Assembly: GCF_900108025.1 (NCBI RefSeq)
Contig: NZ_FNUS01000002.1
Coordinates: 186,001 to 250,000 of the forward strand
Direction: 5' to 3'
Source of the DNA: Halpernia humi
Lineage (GTDB): Bacteria; Bacteroidota; Bacteroidia; Flavobacteriales; Weeksellaceae
DNA: 64,000 nt
Shown: piece after piece, positions 25,806-35,109 of the stretch
Layout: the number at the start of each line of letters is the position of its first letter
Position numbering within the stretch: the first letter of the stretch is position 1
The notes under the pieces: model-generated
Told to the model about the DNA's origin: nothing
Seen by the model: the letters and a program-made list of their open reading frames with translations, nothing else
Databases searched by the model: none
Position numbers and translations under genes: made by a program

Positions 25806-27074
25806 ATGAGAAAAGTTAAAATTACCATCGCTGCATTGTTTTTCTATTTTTTGGGATTTAGCCAAGAAAAAACAACAAGTTCATACGAAAATAAACCTCT
25901 TACTTTAGAAGAAGCAGATTTTATTTCTGGTTACTACAACCAAAACGGCAATCATTCCGCCATTATGGGTGGAAATGGTTCGGAGAAACTAGATGAATTT
26001 TCGAATACATTAGATTTAAAATTCGTAAAAAAATACAACCAATATGTGAATACATTTGATCTTGGTTTAACTGCGGAACACCGAACTTCCGCTTCCACCG
26101 CTTATATTGAAAAGGCGCCAGATGGCGCAACAACATCTGTACATTCATTAAATTCTAAACCAATATATGCAACTACTTCCAGAGCATCTGGGTCTGGCGG
26201 AAATTATTACGGTTCAGATTCCGAGTCTCATGCATCTGCTTTATACGGATGGCGTTTCAATCCTTCATTAAATTGGAGTGTGAAAAATTTAGAAAATAAT
26301 AGCACATTTGGTTTGGGCGCTTATTATTCTTATGAATTTGATTATAATTCTTTGGGTGCAGAAATTTCTTACGCAAAAGCTTCAGCAGATAATAACAGCG
26401 AATACAGCGTAAAAGGACAGGCTTTTTTTGACAGAAGAGAAATGATTTTACCGTTTGAAGTAAGACCAACAGACTATACAGGAACAGATTGGCAAAGTAA
26501 AACTTCTTTTAGTTTAGATAATTCTTACTCGCAAGTCGTCAACCAAAGATTACAATTTTCAGTTTTGGCCGATATTGCTTACCAAAAAGGTATTCTTGCT
26601 ACACCTTATAACCGTGTATATTTTAATAATGTTACCGTCGGAGGTGAAAGACTGCCAGATAATAGGTTGAAAATTCCTGTAGGTTTGAGGCTCAATTATT
26701 TTGCCGGAAATAATGTGATTTTTAGATTTTATTACCGCCATTATTGGGACGATTGGAAGATAAATGGAAACACAGCAAGTGTAGAAGTTCCGGTGAAAAT
26801 AAACCCTAACTTTTCCGTAAGTCCGTTTTATAGATTTCACGAGCAAACTTCTGCGGAATATTTTAATCAATATGCAACTGCAAATCCGTTGAGTGATTTT
26901 TATACTTCAGATTATGATTTATCTGATTTTAAAAGCAACAATATTGGCGTGAATCTTCACTTTGTTCCAGGTTCTTGGGGCGTTTTTAATAGTGTAGATT
27001 TGCGCTACAGCCATTATAAAAGAACCGATGGTTTGGCGGCCGACAATATTACCTTGGCTTTAAAATTTAAGTAA
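25806..27074 (+). CDS. DUF3570 outer-membrane barrel protein
   Basis: 422 residues with signal peptide MRKVKITIAALFFYFLGFSQ. The mature N-terminus EEADFISGYYNQNGNHSAIMGGNGSEKL is the DUF3570 start, and the rest alternates amphipathic strands up to YKRTDGLAADNITLALKFK, consistent with a 14-16-strand barrel. It starts 11 bp after the DUF4266 gene and ends at a strong terminator, closing the four-gene unit. No transported substrate is known for the family. Confidence 0.88.
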   Translation: MRKVKITIAALFFYFLGFSQEKTTSSYENKPLTLEEADFISGYYNQNGNHSAIMGGNGSEKLDEFSNTLDLKFVKKYNQYVNTFDLGLTAEHRTSASTAYIEKAPDGATTSVHSLNSKPIYATTSRASGSGGNYYGSDSESHASALYGWRFNPSLNWSVKNLENNSTFGLGAYYSYEFDYNSLGAEISYAKASADNNSEYSVKGQAFFDRREMILPFEVRPTDYTGTDWQSKTSFSLDNSYSQVVNQRLQFSVLADIAYQKGILATPYNRVYFNNVTVGGERLPDNRLKIPVGLRLNYFAGNNVIFRFYYRHYWDDWKINGNTASVEVPVKINPNFSVSPFYRFHEQTSAEYFNQYATANPLSDFYTSDYDLSDFKSNNIGVNLHFVPGSWGVFNSVDLRYSHYKRTDGLAADNITLALKFK

Positions 27075-27078
27075 AAGC

Positions 27079-27113
27079 AAAATCCCTTTCAAATTATTTG
27101 AAAGGGATTTTTT
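27079..27113. terminator. Bidirectional terminator after the DUF3570 gene
   Basis: AAATCCCTTTCAAAT and ATTTGAAAGGGATTT form a long stem followed by a T-run; it also serves the convergent rlmD gene, whose stop is at 27114. Confidence 0.9.
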
Positions 27114-28523
27114 TTATTTTTTAATTAGCAATGCAATATTTTCCACATGATGCGTTTGCGGAAACATATCCACAGGAAGAATTTTTATTAAAGTGTAATT
27201 TTCTTTTAAAAGCGCCATATCTCGCGCTTGTGTGGCAGAATTACAACTCACATAAACAATTTTTTCTGGGGCTAAATTTAAAATTTGTTCCACAACTTTT
27301 GCGTGCATGCCGTCTCGCGGTGGATCGGTAATTAAAACATCTGCTTTTGGATGATTGGCTAAAAATTCTGGTGTGAAAATATCTTTCATATCGCCACAGA
27401 AAAATTCGCAATTATCTAAACCATTGAGTTTTGCGTGTTCTTTTGCAGCGGCAATTGCTTCTGGCACAGACTCAATTCCTATGACGTGTTTTGCTTTTTT
27501 AGCAACATATTGCGCAATAGTTCCAGTTCCGGTGTATAAATCATAAACCACATCATTTAACGTGATTTCAGCAAATTCTAAAGTTTTTCTGTAAAGATTT
27601 AAGGCTTGCTCATAATTGGTTTGAAAGAAAGATTTTGGACCAATTTTAAATCTGAGACCATCCATTTCTTCCATTAAAAAACCGTCCCCGTGATAAATTT
27701 CTATGTCTAAATCATAAATAGAATCATTTTGTTTCGGGTTTATGGCATAAACCAAGGTTTTAATTTCTACAAAATTTTCTAATAAAAAATTAAATAATTT
27801 CTCTCTATTTTCCTTTTCCTCCCGATAAAGTTGAAACAAAACCATCCATTCACCCATAGAATTTTGGCGTAACATCAAAGTTCGCAAAAAGCCAGATTGA
27901 TTTTTTACATCAAAATAATCCAAGCCATTTTCATCCGCGAATTTTTTTACAGCAAGCCGAATTTGGTTAGAAGGATCTTCTTGCAACCAACATTCTTTTA
28001 AATCTAAAATTTTGCTCCACATTCCCGGAATATGAAATCCTAAAGCATTTTTATTTTCAATATTTTCGCCAGAATTGATTTCATCTAAAGTGAGCCATTT
28101 CGCATCAGAAAAAGAAAATTCCATTTTATTTCTGTACCAATATTGCTCTTCTGCACCAAGAATTGGCAAAGATTCAAAATTATCGAAACCGCCAATTCTT
28201 TTAATATTGTTAAAAACTTCATCGTTCTTAATGTCTAACTGTTTTTCATAAGAAAGATTTTGCCATTTGCAACCACCGCAAACCCCAAAGTGAATGCATT
28301 TTGGTTGAACACGAAATTCTGAAGGCGTTACTAAATTTAAAACTTCACCTTCAAAATATTTGCTTTTAGATTTTCTAACCTGCACATCTACCACATCACC
28401 TGGCACAGCGCCTTTTACCAAAACCGTTTTGCCTTCTTCAGTTTTCCCGATGGCCACCCCTTTTGCTCCAGCACCATATATTCTGATGTTTTCTAAAATT
28501 GGATTTGGCTTTTTTCTTTTCAT
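27114..28523 (-). CDS. rlmD: 23S rRNA (uracil-C5) methyltransferase RlmD/RumA family
   Basis: 469 residues. A TRAM domain covers the first 65 residues; Fe-S cysteines follow at Cys76, Cys82, Cys85 (KCIHFGVCGGCKWQN) plus Cys near 173. SAM-binding VYDLYTGTGTIAQYVAKKA and the catalytic Cys427 in VYVSCNSATQARD are present. It methylates a uridine of 23S rRNA. The exact site (U1939 or another) cannot be decided from sequence. Confidence 0.92.
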   Translation of the reverse strand: MKRKKPNPILENIRIYGAGAKGVAIGKTEEGKTVLVKGAVPGDVVDVQVRKSKSKYFEGEVLNLVTPSEFRVQPKCIHFGVCGGCKWQNLSYEKQLDIKNDEVFNNIKRIGGFDNFESLPILGAEEQYWYRNKMEFSFSDAKWLTLDEINSGENIENKNALGFHIPGMWSKILDLKECWLQEDPSNQIRLAVKKFADENGLDYFDVKNQSGFLRTLMLRQNSMGEWMVLFQLYREEKENREKLFNFLLENFVEIKTLVYAINPKQNDSIYDLDIEIYHGDGFLMEEMDGLRFKIGPKSFFQTNYEQALNLYRKTLEFAEITLNDVVYDLYTGTGTIAQYVAKKAKHVIGIESVPEAIAAAKEHAKLNGLDNCEFFCGDMKDIFTPEFLANHPKADVLITDPPRDGMHAKVVEQILNLAPEKIVYVSCNSATQARDMALLKENYTLIKILPVDMFPQTHHVENIALLIKK

Positions 28524-28995
28524 ATGAAATTAATGTTATTAATTGTCGTAAGCAATCGCCCAAATGCATCAGTTTTTGTTTGCAAACTTGTTAACTGCGA
28601 TTTCATTTACTTTAAATTTTGAAGCATTCTAAATTAGAGCGTAAAATTAATTAAATTAAAACTTGCAGAATTCTTTCTCTAATATTTTTTTTATAATTTC
28701 TGTAAAAAAACTTAGGATTTATTGAAAAATTTATTTTAATAAAAAAAGTGTGTTATAGGCAATAAATAAAATTATTATGCGGAATTAAGGCTATAAACAC
28801 GAATTTATTATAGCAAAATACTATAATAATGGATAATATATCTTTTAATAAAATTGCAATAATTAAGTTAATAACAAAATTTCAAAATCATTAATAATAG
28901 TTAAAAAAATTCTTAAAAAAAATATTTTTTTCAAACTAAAATTTGTGAAAGAATATATTATCCGTAATTTCGCTTCTTGAAAATGAATAAAATAG
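28524..28995. other. AT-rich intergenic region between rlmD and gltB
   Basis: About 470 bp without a convincing gene. It holds the divergent upstream regions. On the plus strand I see one good promoter (28943-28972) close to gltB. No repeats, riboswitch or RNA gene could be supported. Confidence 0.6.
28943..28972 (+). promoter_or_regulatory. gltB promoter
   Basis: TTG at 28943-28945, 19 nt, then TAATTTCG at 28965-28972, close to the Bacteroidota consensus TTG-N19-TAnnTTTG. The gltB ATG is 23 bp further on, so the leader is very short. An out-of-frame ATG at 28983 would give the 11-codon peptide MNKIDEKPRII, overlapping the gltB start. Confidence 0.65.
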
Positions 28996-31900
28996 ATGAA
29001 AAACCAAGGATTATATAGACCAGAATTTGAATTTGACTCTTGCGGTGTAGGGTTTGTCGCCAACATAAAAGGCGTAAAAAGTTTTAAAGTAGTTTCAGAC
29101 GCCATCACAATGCTAGAAAACATGGAGCATCGTGGCGCAACTGGCTACGAAAGCAATACTGGAGATGGTGCCGGAATTCAAATTCAAATCCCACACGAAT
29201 TGCTCGCTGCAGAAGCGCTAATATACGGAATAGATTTACCTGAAGCCAATTATTATGGCGTTGGAATGCTCTTTTTTCCGCAAAATAGTGCACTTCGCGA
29301 TGAATGCAAAAGAACCTTAAAAAATTCTGCAGAAAAACTGAATCTCAAAATTTTGGGTTACCGACCAGTTCCTGTTAATAATTTAGAAATAGGCGACTTA
29401 GCAAAAAGCGTAGAGCCTGTTATGGAAATGGTTTTTGTGGAAAGACCTTTCGATATTGAGGATGAGCAAACTTTTGAGAGAAAATTATTTGTATTAAGAA
29501 ATTATGCTTCTCATCAAATTCATAATGTTGTGCAGCATGATAAAATAGGCTTTTACATTGCTTCTTTTTCGTGTAAAAAATTGGTTTACAAAGGACAATT
29601 GAGAAGTTTGCAAATCAGAAATTATTTTAAAGACCTTTCAAACCCTTTGCTTACATCGGCTTTTGGGATGATTCATTCTCGGTTTGCAACAAATACTTCT
29701 CCCACTTGGAGTTTGGCGCAACCATTCAGATTTATTGCACATAATGGCGAAGTAAATACTGTGCAAGGAAATCTAAATTGGTTAAAATCTAGCCAGAAAA
29801 ATTTTGAAAGCCCATATTTCACGCCGTTAGAAATGGATATGCTTTTGCCTTTGGTGAAAGACGGCCAATCAGATTCCTCATATTTAGATAATATGGTAGA
29901 ATTACTCTACCACTCTGGAAGATCATTGCCACACGTAATGATGATGCTTATTCCTGAAGCATGGGATGGGCACGAAAATATGGAAGAATACAAGAAAAGT
30001 TTTTACGAATTTCACGCCTGTATGATGGAACCGTGGGACGGCCCGGCTTCAATTTCTTTCACAGATGGTGAGATAATTGGCGCCACTTTAGACAGAAATG
30101 GCCTTCGTCCGTCGCGCTTTTGTGTAACAAGTGATGATTTGGTTATTATGGCATCAGAATCTGGTGCATTACCAGTTGACCCCGAAAAAATTATTAGCAA
30201 AGGCAGATTGCAATCTGGGAAAATGTTTGTGGTAGATTTAGTAAAGGGAAAAATTATAAGTGATGATGAATTAAAAAATGAAATTTGCCATTCTCAACCT
30301 TACAAAACATGGCTAGAAGATAAAATTAATATTGAAGAATTAGGGCCGCCAAGAATCAGATTCAGTAAACTTCAATCGGAAGATATTTTTAAATATCAAA
30401 AAGCGCATGGTTACACCAGAGAAGATTTTGATTTTATTATAAAACCAATGGCAATAACGGGAAAAGAACCAATCGGATCGATGGGTTTTGATTCCCCTTT
30501 GGCAGTTTTAAGTGAAAAACCACAACATTTAAGTTATTACTTTAAACAACTTTTTGCGCAAGTTACCAATCCGCCGATTGACCCAATTCGAGAGAGATTG
30601 GTGATGTCTCTTACCACAATTATTGGCGGGAACGGTAATCTCTTAACGGAAGATAAAAAATTTGCACATTCAATTACCTTAAAAAATCCTATTTTAAATA
30701 ACAATCAGTTAGAAAAATTACGAAGTATAGATTCTGGAAATTTTCAAGCAAAAACACTTCATACTTATTTTAAAGCAGATGGAAAGCCAGGAAGTCTGAA
30801 AGCTGGTTTAGATCGTCTTTGCAGATATGCAACCGACTCTGTAGAAGATGGTTTTGATGTGATTATACTTTCAGACCGAGGTGAAGATTCTTTTCATGCC
30901 ACAATTCCTTCGCTTTTGGCCTGTTCTGCGGTGCACCATCATTTAATTAGAAAAGGAATGCGCAGAAAAGTGGGCTTGGTAATAGAAGCAGGTGATGTTT
31001 GGGAAGTGCATCATTTTGCGACTTTATTTGCATTTGGCGCTACAGCGATTAATCCATATTTGGCTTTGGCAAGTATTAGAAATTTGGTAGAATCTGGAGA
31101 AATAGAAAATGCAGATTTAGATACATTAAAGAAAAATTATATAAAATCTGTGGGCGATGGTTTGCTGAAAACCTTCTCTAAAATGGGGATTTCTACTTTG
31201 GCATCTTACCAAGGTTCGCAAGTTTTCGAAATTGTAGGCATTAATAAATTAGTCGTAAATACTTGTTTTACAGGTGCAATTTCTAGAATCGATGGTTTAG
31301 GTTTTGATGAATTGGCTGAAGAAGTTTTAGCAAAACATAATTTAGCATTTCATCCCGATTTAGAAAGCGATATTTTACCACAAAATGGTGTATATCAATG
31401 GAATAAAAAAGGTGAAATCCATCAATACAATCCAAATACTGTCCATCTTTTGCAACAAGCAACTTGGAAAAATGATTACGAGATATTTAAAAAATATTCT
31501 AGAGCCATCAATAGAACAGATAGACCTGCAAATCTGCGTGCTTTGTTGGAACTAAAAAATGACCGCCCATCAATCGACATTAGCGAGGTAGAACCAATAG
31601 AAAATATTTTAAAAAGATTCGCTTCTGGTGCAATGTCTTTTGGATCAATTTCTTGGGAAGCCCACACCACTTTAGCAATTGCAATGAACCGAATTGGCGC
31701 CAAAAGCAATACCGGAGAAGGCGGTGAAGATGAAAAAAGATATAATTTATTAGAAAACGGAGACAGTATGCGATCTGCAATAAAGCAAGTTGCGTCTGGA
31801 AGATTTGGCGTAACCAGTTATTATTTGTCTCAAGCGGACGAAATCCAAATAAAAATGGCGCAAGGCGCAAAACCTGGAGAAGGCGGGCAATTACCAGGAG

Positions 31901-33477
31901 AAAAAGTAGATGATTGGATTGGGAAAACGAGACATTCAACACCAGGAGTTGGATTAATCTCACCGCCGCCGCATCACGATATTTACTCTATTGAAGATTT
32001 AGCACAACTCATTTTTGATTTAAAAAATGCCAATCGGCACGCAAGAATTTCTGTAAAATTGGTTTCAAAAGCAGGCGTCGGAACCATTGCTTCTGGCGTG
32101 GCAAAAGCAAAAGCAGACCATATTTTAATTTCTGGATACGACGGCGGAACGGGCGCATCGCCTTTAAGTTCAATCAGACACGCTGGACTTCCGTGGGAAT
32201 TGGGCTTGGTAGAAACACATCAAACTTTAATTAAAAATAAATTAAGACAAAGAGTAACCATTCAATCGGACGGACAAATAAAAACCGGACGCGATATTGT
32301 TATTGCCACTCTTCTCGGTGCAGAAGAATGGGGCGTTGCAACTTCTACCTTAATTGTACAAGGTTGTATTTTGATGAGAAAATGCCATCTGAATACTTGC
32401 CCAGTTGGGATTGCAACACAAAATCCAGATTTAAGAGCAAAATTTAGCGGAAGCGCAGATCATTTGGTAAATTATTTTACATTTTTGGCCACAGAAGTTC
32501 GAGAATTAATGGCTGTTTTAGGGTTCAGAACCATCAATGAAATGGTTGGGCAATACCAATGTCTTACAAAACGAGAAGATTTAAAACATTGGAAACATCA
32601 AAATATAGATTTAAGTGAGTTTCTTAAAAAAATAGAAACCGATTTGCCAATTTTTAAATCAGAAGAGCAAGATCACGGCTTACAAACATCGCTTTCTTGG
32701 GAAATGCTAGACGTTTCTAAACAAGCGATTGAGAATAATGAAACCATAGAATCTTGCTTTAAAATTAAAAATATTGATAGAGCAATTGGTACCATTCTTT
32801 CACATGAACTGACGAAAAAATACAAGTCGGAAGGTATGAAAGATGATGCTTTGAGATTTCATCTAAGAGGAACAGCGGGGCAAAGTTTTGGTGCATTTTG
32901 CAACAAAGGTATTTCTATGATTTTGGAAGGCGATGCCAATGATTATTTTGGAAAAGGGCTTTCTGGCGCAAAATTAGTCGTTTTTCCAGATGAAGATTCA
33001 GATTTTAACGCAAGTGAAAATAGCATTATCGGGAATGTTGCACTTTATGGCGCTACGAGCGGAAAAGTTTTTATTAATGGAATGGCAGGAGAAAGATTTG
33101 CAGTAAGAAATTCTGGGGCAACTGCCGTTGTAGAAGGCGTTGGAGATCACGGTTGTGAATATATGACAGGTGGAACGGTGCTTGTTTTAGGAAAAATTGG
33201 AAGAAATTTTGGCGCTGGAATGAGCGGAGGAATTGCCTACATTTGGGATTTTCAGAATGATTTAGAAAAGAATTTTAACGATGAAATGGCAGATGTAGAA
33301 GAACTTACAGCGCAAGATAGAGATTTAATTTTTAACTTAATTAATGAGCATATCAACGAAACGGAAAGCAAATTAGGCAAATATCTCATCAAAGATTTTG
33401 ATGAAAATTTGAAATATTTTAAGAAAGTTTTTCCACGAGATTACAAAAAAGCACTGCAATTGCAAGGAAAACTTTAA
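28996..33477 (+). CDS. gltB: Glutamate synthase large subunit GltB
   Basis: 1493 residues, normal for the NADPH-type alpha subunit. A 15-residue propeptide precedes Cys16 (FEFDSCGVGF), the nucleophile of the class II amidotransferase domain. The FMN-binding synthase domain follows, with the cluster motif CILMRKCHLNTCPVG near residues 1123-1137 for the 3Fe-4S centre. The C-terminal beta-helix shows repeats of the G-xx-G-xxx-G type (NRNFGAGMSGG-like). It forms glutamate from glutamine and 2-oxoglutarate with GltD, encoded 28 bp downstream. Confidence 0.97.
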   Translation: MKNQGLYRPEFEFDSCGVGFVANIKGVKSFKVVSDAITMLENMEHRGATGYESNTGDGAGIQIQIPHELLAAEALIYGIDLPEANYYGVGMLFFPQNSALRDECKRTLKNSAEKLNLKILGYRPVPVNNLEIGDLAKSVEPVMEMVFVERPFDIEDEQTFERKLFVLRNYASHQIHNVVQHDKIGFYIASFSCKKLVYKGQLRSLQIRNYFKDLSNPLLTSAFGMIHSRFATNTSPTWSLAQPFRFIAHNGEVNTVQGNLNWLKSSQKNFESPYFTPLEMDMLLPLVKDGQSDSSYLDNMVELLYHSGRSLPHVMMMLIPEAWDGHENMEEYKKSFYEFHACMMEPWDGPASISFTDGEIIGATLDRNGLRPSRFCVTSDDLVIMASESGALPVDPEKIISKGRLQSGKMFVVDLVKGKIISDDELKNEICHSQPYKTWLEDKINIEELGPPRIRFSKLQSEDIFKYQKAHGYTREDFDFIIKPMAITGKEPIGSMGFDSPLAVLSEKPQHLSYYFKQLFAQVTNPPIDPIRERLVMSLTTIIGGNGNLLTEDKKFAHSITLKNPILNNNQLEKLRSIDSGNFQAKTLHTYFKADGKPGSLKAGLDRLCRYATDSVEDGFDVIILSDRGEDSFHATIPSLLACSAVHHHLIRKGMRRKVGLVIEAGDVWEVHHFATLFAFGATAINPYLALASIRNLVESGEIENADLDTLKKNYIKSVGDGLLKTFSKMGISTLASYQGSQVFEIVGINKLVVNTCFTGAISRIDGLGFDELAEEVLAKHNLAFHPDLESDILPQNGVYQWNKKGEIHQYNPNTVHLLQQATWKNDYEIFKKYSRAINRTDRPANLRALLELKNDRPSIDISEVEPIENILKRFASGAMSFGSISWEAHTTLAIAMNRIGAKSNTGEGGEDEKRYNLLENGDSMRSAIKQVASGRFGVTSYYLSQADEIQIKMAQGAKPGEGGQLPGEKVDDWIGKTRHSTPGVGLISPPPHHDIYSIEDLAQLIFDLKNANRHARISVKLVSKAGVGTIASGVAKAKADHILISGYDGGTGASPLSSIRHAGLPWELGLVETHQTLIKNKLRQRVTIQSDGQIKTGRDIVIATLLGAEEWGVATSTLIVQGCILMRKCHLNTCPVGIATQNPDLRAKFSGSADHLVNYFTFLATEVRELMAVLGFRTINEMVGQYQCLTKREDLKHWKHQNIDLSEFLKKIETDLPIFKSEEQDHGLQTSLSWEMLDVSKQAIENNETIESCFKIKNIDRAIGTILSHELTKKYKSEGMKDDALRFHLRGTAGQSFGAFCNKGISMILEGDANDYFGKGLSGAKLVVFPDEDSDFNASENSIIGNVALYGATSGKVFINGMAGERFAVRNSGATAVVEGVGDHGCEYMTGGTVLVLGKIGRNFGAGMSGGIAYIWDFQNDLEKNFNDEMADVEELTAQDRDLIFNLINEHINETESKLGKYLIKDFDENLKYFKKVFPRDYKKALQLQGKL

Positions 33478-33505
33478 TTAAAATTATTTATTTTAAAATT
33501 TAAAA

Positions 33506-34933
33506 ATGGGAAAAACAGACGGTTTTTTATTATATAAAAGAGAACTTCCAACGAAAGATCCGGTAGAAGAAAGAAAAAGAAATTTTAAAGAATTTCAACA
33601 TTTACCAACAGAAGAGGTTTTGAATGAGCAATCTGCGAGATGTATGAGTTGCGGCATTCCATTTTGTGAAAGTGGCTGCCCGCTCGGGAATATTATCCCA
33701 GAATTTAATGATGCTGTTTATCAAAAAAAATGGAAAAAAGCTTATGATATTTTAATCAGTACGAATAATTTCCCTGAATTTACAGGAAGAATTTGTCCTG
33801 CGCCGTGTGAAGGTTCTTGCGTTTTGGGCATCAATGAATTGCCTGTAACAATAGAAGAAATTGAAAAAAACATCATAGAAATTGCTTTTGAAAATGGCTA
33901 CGTTAAGCCATCTATCCCAGAGAATAAAACAGGAAAAAAAATAGCAATCGTTGGTTCAGGACCTTCTGGTTTGGCAGCCGCCGCCGAACTAAACAAAATG
34001 GGGCATGAAGTGACCGTTTTCGAGAAAGAAGAAAAAGTAGGTGGTTTATTAAGATTTGGGATTCCAGATTTTAAATTAGGAAAAAACATTGTAGAAAGAC
34101 GCATAAACCTAATGGAGCAAGAAGGTGTGATTTTTAAAACCAATGTTACAGTTGGTAAAAATTATTCGGCAGAAGAACTCAATCGGAATTTTCACGCCAT
34201 TGTTTTAGCAATGGGAAGTACAATCCCAAGAGATTTGCCGATTCGGAATAGAGATGCAAAAGGCGTTTATTTTGCGATGCAATTTTTAAGACAAAATAAT
34301 AAAAAAGTGAGTAATATTCCTTTTAGCGAAGAAAATATCGACGCTTATGGAAAAAAAGTGCTCGTGATTGGTGGCGGAGATACAGGTTCAGATTGTATCG
34401 GGACTTCTAACAGGCAAGGTGCAACTGTAGTTTACCAAATAGAAATTATGCCAAAACCTCCAGTTTCAAGAGACGATTCTATGCCATGGCCGATGTATCC
34501 GATGGTACTGAAAACTACAACTTCGCACGAAGAAGGTTGCGAGAGAAAATGGGCCGTAAATGCAAAAGAATTTTTGAAAGATGAAAACGGAAATCTTGTA
34601 GGTCTGAAATTGGTAGAATTAGAATGGGCGAAAGATGAAGTTAGCGGAAGATATACATCTTTTCAAGAAAAACCAGATTCTGAATTTATTATTGAATGCG
34701 ATTTGGCGTTTCTTGCAATGGGATTTTTACATGTAGAACAAAAAGGAATTGTAGAAGATTTGGAAGTTTTATTAGATCCGCGCGGAAATTTAATCGGAAA
34801 TAACATTGAATATAAAACCAACCAAACAAAAGTTTTTTCTTGTGGAGACGCTAGAAGAGGGCAATCTTTAGTTGTTTGGGCTATAAATGAAGGGCGACAA
34901 TGTGCGAATAAAGTGCACGAATTTCTTTCTTAA
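33506..34933 (+). CDS. gltD: Glutamate synthase small subunit GltD
   Basis: 475 residues. N-terminal cysteines for two 4Fe-4S clusters: CMSCGIPFCESGCPLGN and CPAPCEGSC. Then an FAD-binding GSGPSGLAAAAELN and an NADPH-binding GGGDTGSDCIGT. It passes electrons from NADPH to GltB. Length and order (gltB-gltD) are canonical. Confidence 0.97.
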   Translation: MGKTDGFLLYKRELPTKDPVEERKRNFKEFQHLPTEEVLNEQSARCMSCGIPFCESGCPLGNIIPEFNDAVYQKKWKKAYDILISTNNFPEFTGRICPAPCEGSCVLGINELPVTIEEIEKNIIEIAFENGYVKPSIPENKTGKKIAIVGSGPSGLAAAAELNKMGHEVTVFEKEEKVGGLLRFGIPDFKLGKNIVERRINLMEQEGVIFKTNVTVGKNYSAEELNRNFHAIVLAMGSTIPRDLPIRNRDAKGVYFAMQFLRQNNKKVSNIPFSEENIDAYGKKVLVIGGGDTGSDCIGTSNRQGATVVYQIEIMPKPPVSRDDSMPWPMYPMVLKTTTSHEEGCERKWAVNAKEFLKDENGNLVGLKLVELEWAKDEVSGRYTSFQEKPDSEFIIECDLAFLAMGFLHVEQKGIVEDLEVLLDPRGNLIGNNIEYKTNQTKVFSCGDARRGQSLVVWAINEGRQCANKVHEFLS

Positions 34934-35063
34934 TTATATCATATTTATAAAAAGAATTAACCAATCATAGGTGATTTCTAATAAAAAAATGTTGCAAATA
35001 GGCTAATTGATTGCAATTTTAATTCGAAAATAATTGGCAATTCCCAAAAACTTTAAACAAAAA

Positions 35064-35092
35064 AAACAGGCAAATTTGCCTGTTTTTCTATT
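35064..35092. terminator. Intrinsic terminator between gltD and the thioredoxin-fold lipoprotein gene
   Basis: AAACAGGCAAA and TTTGCCTGTTT followed by T-rich bases; A-rich on the other side, so it can work for both converging genes. Confidence 0.85.
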
Positions 35093-35109
35093 TTCTATAA
35101 AGAAGAATA

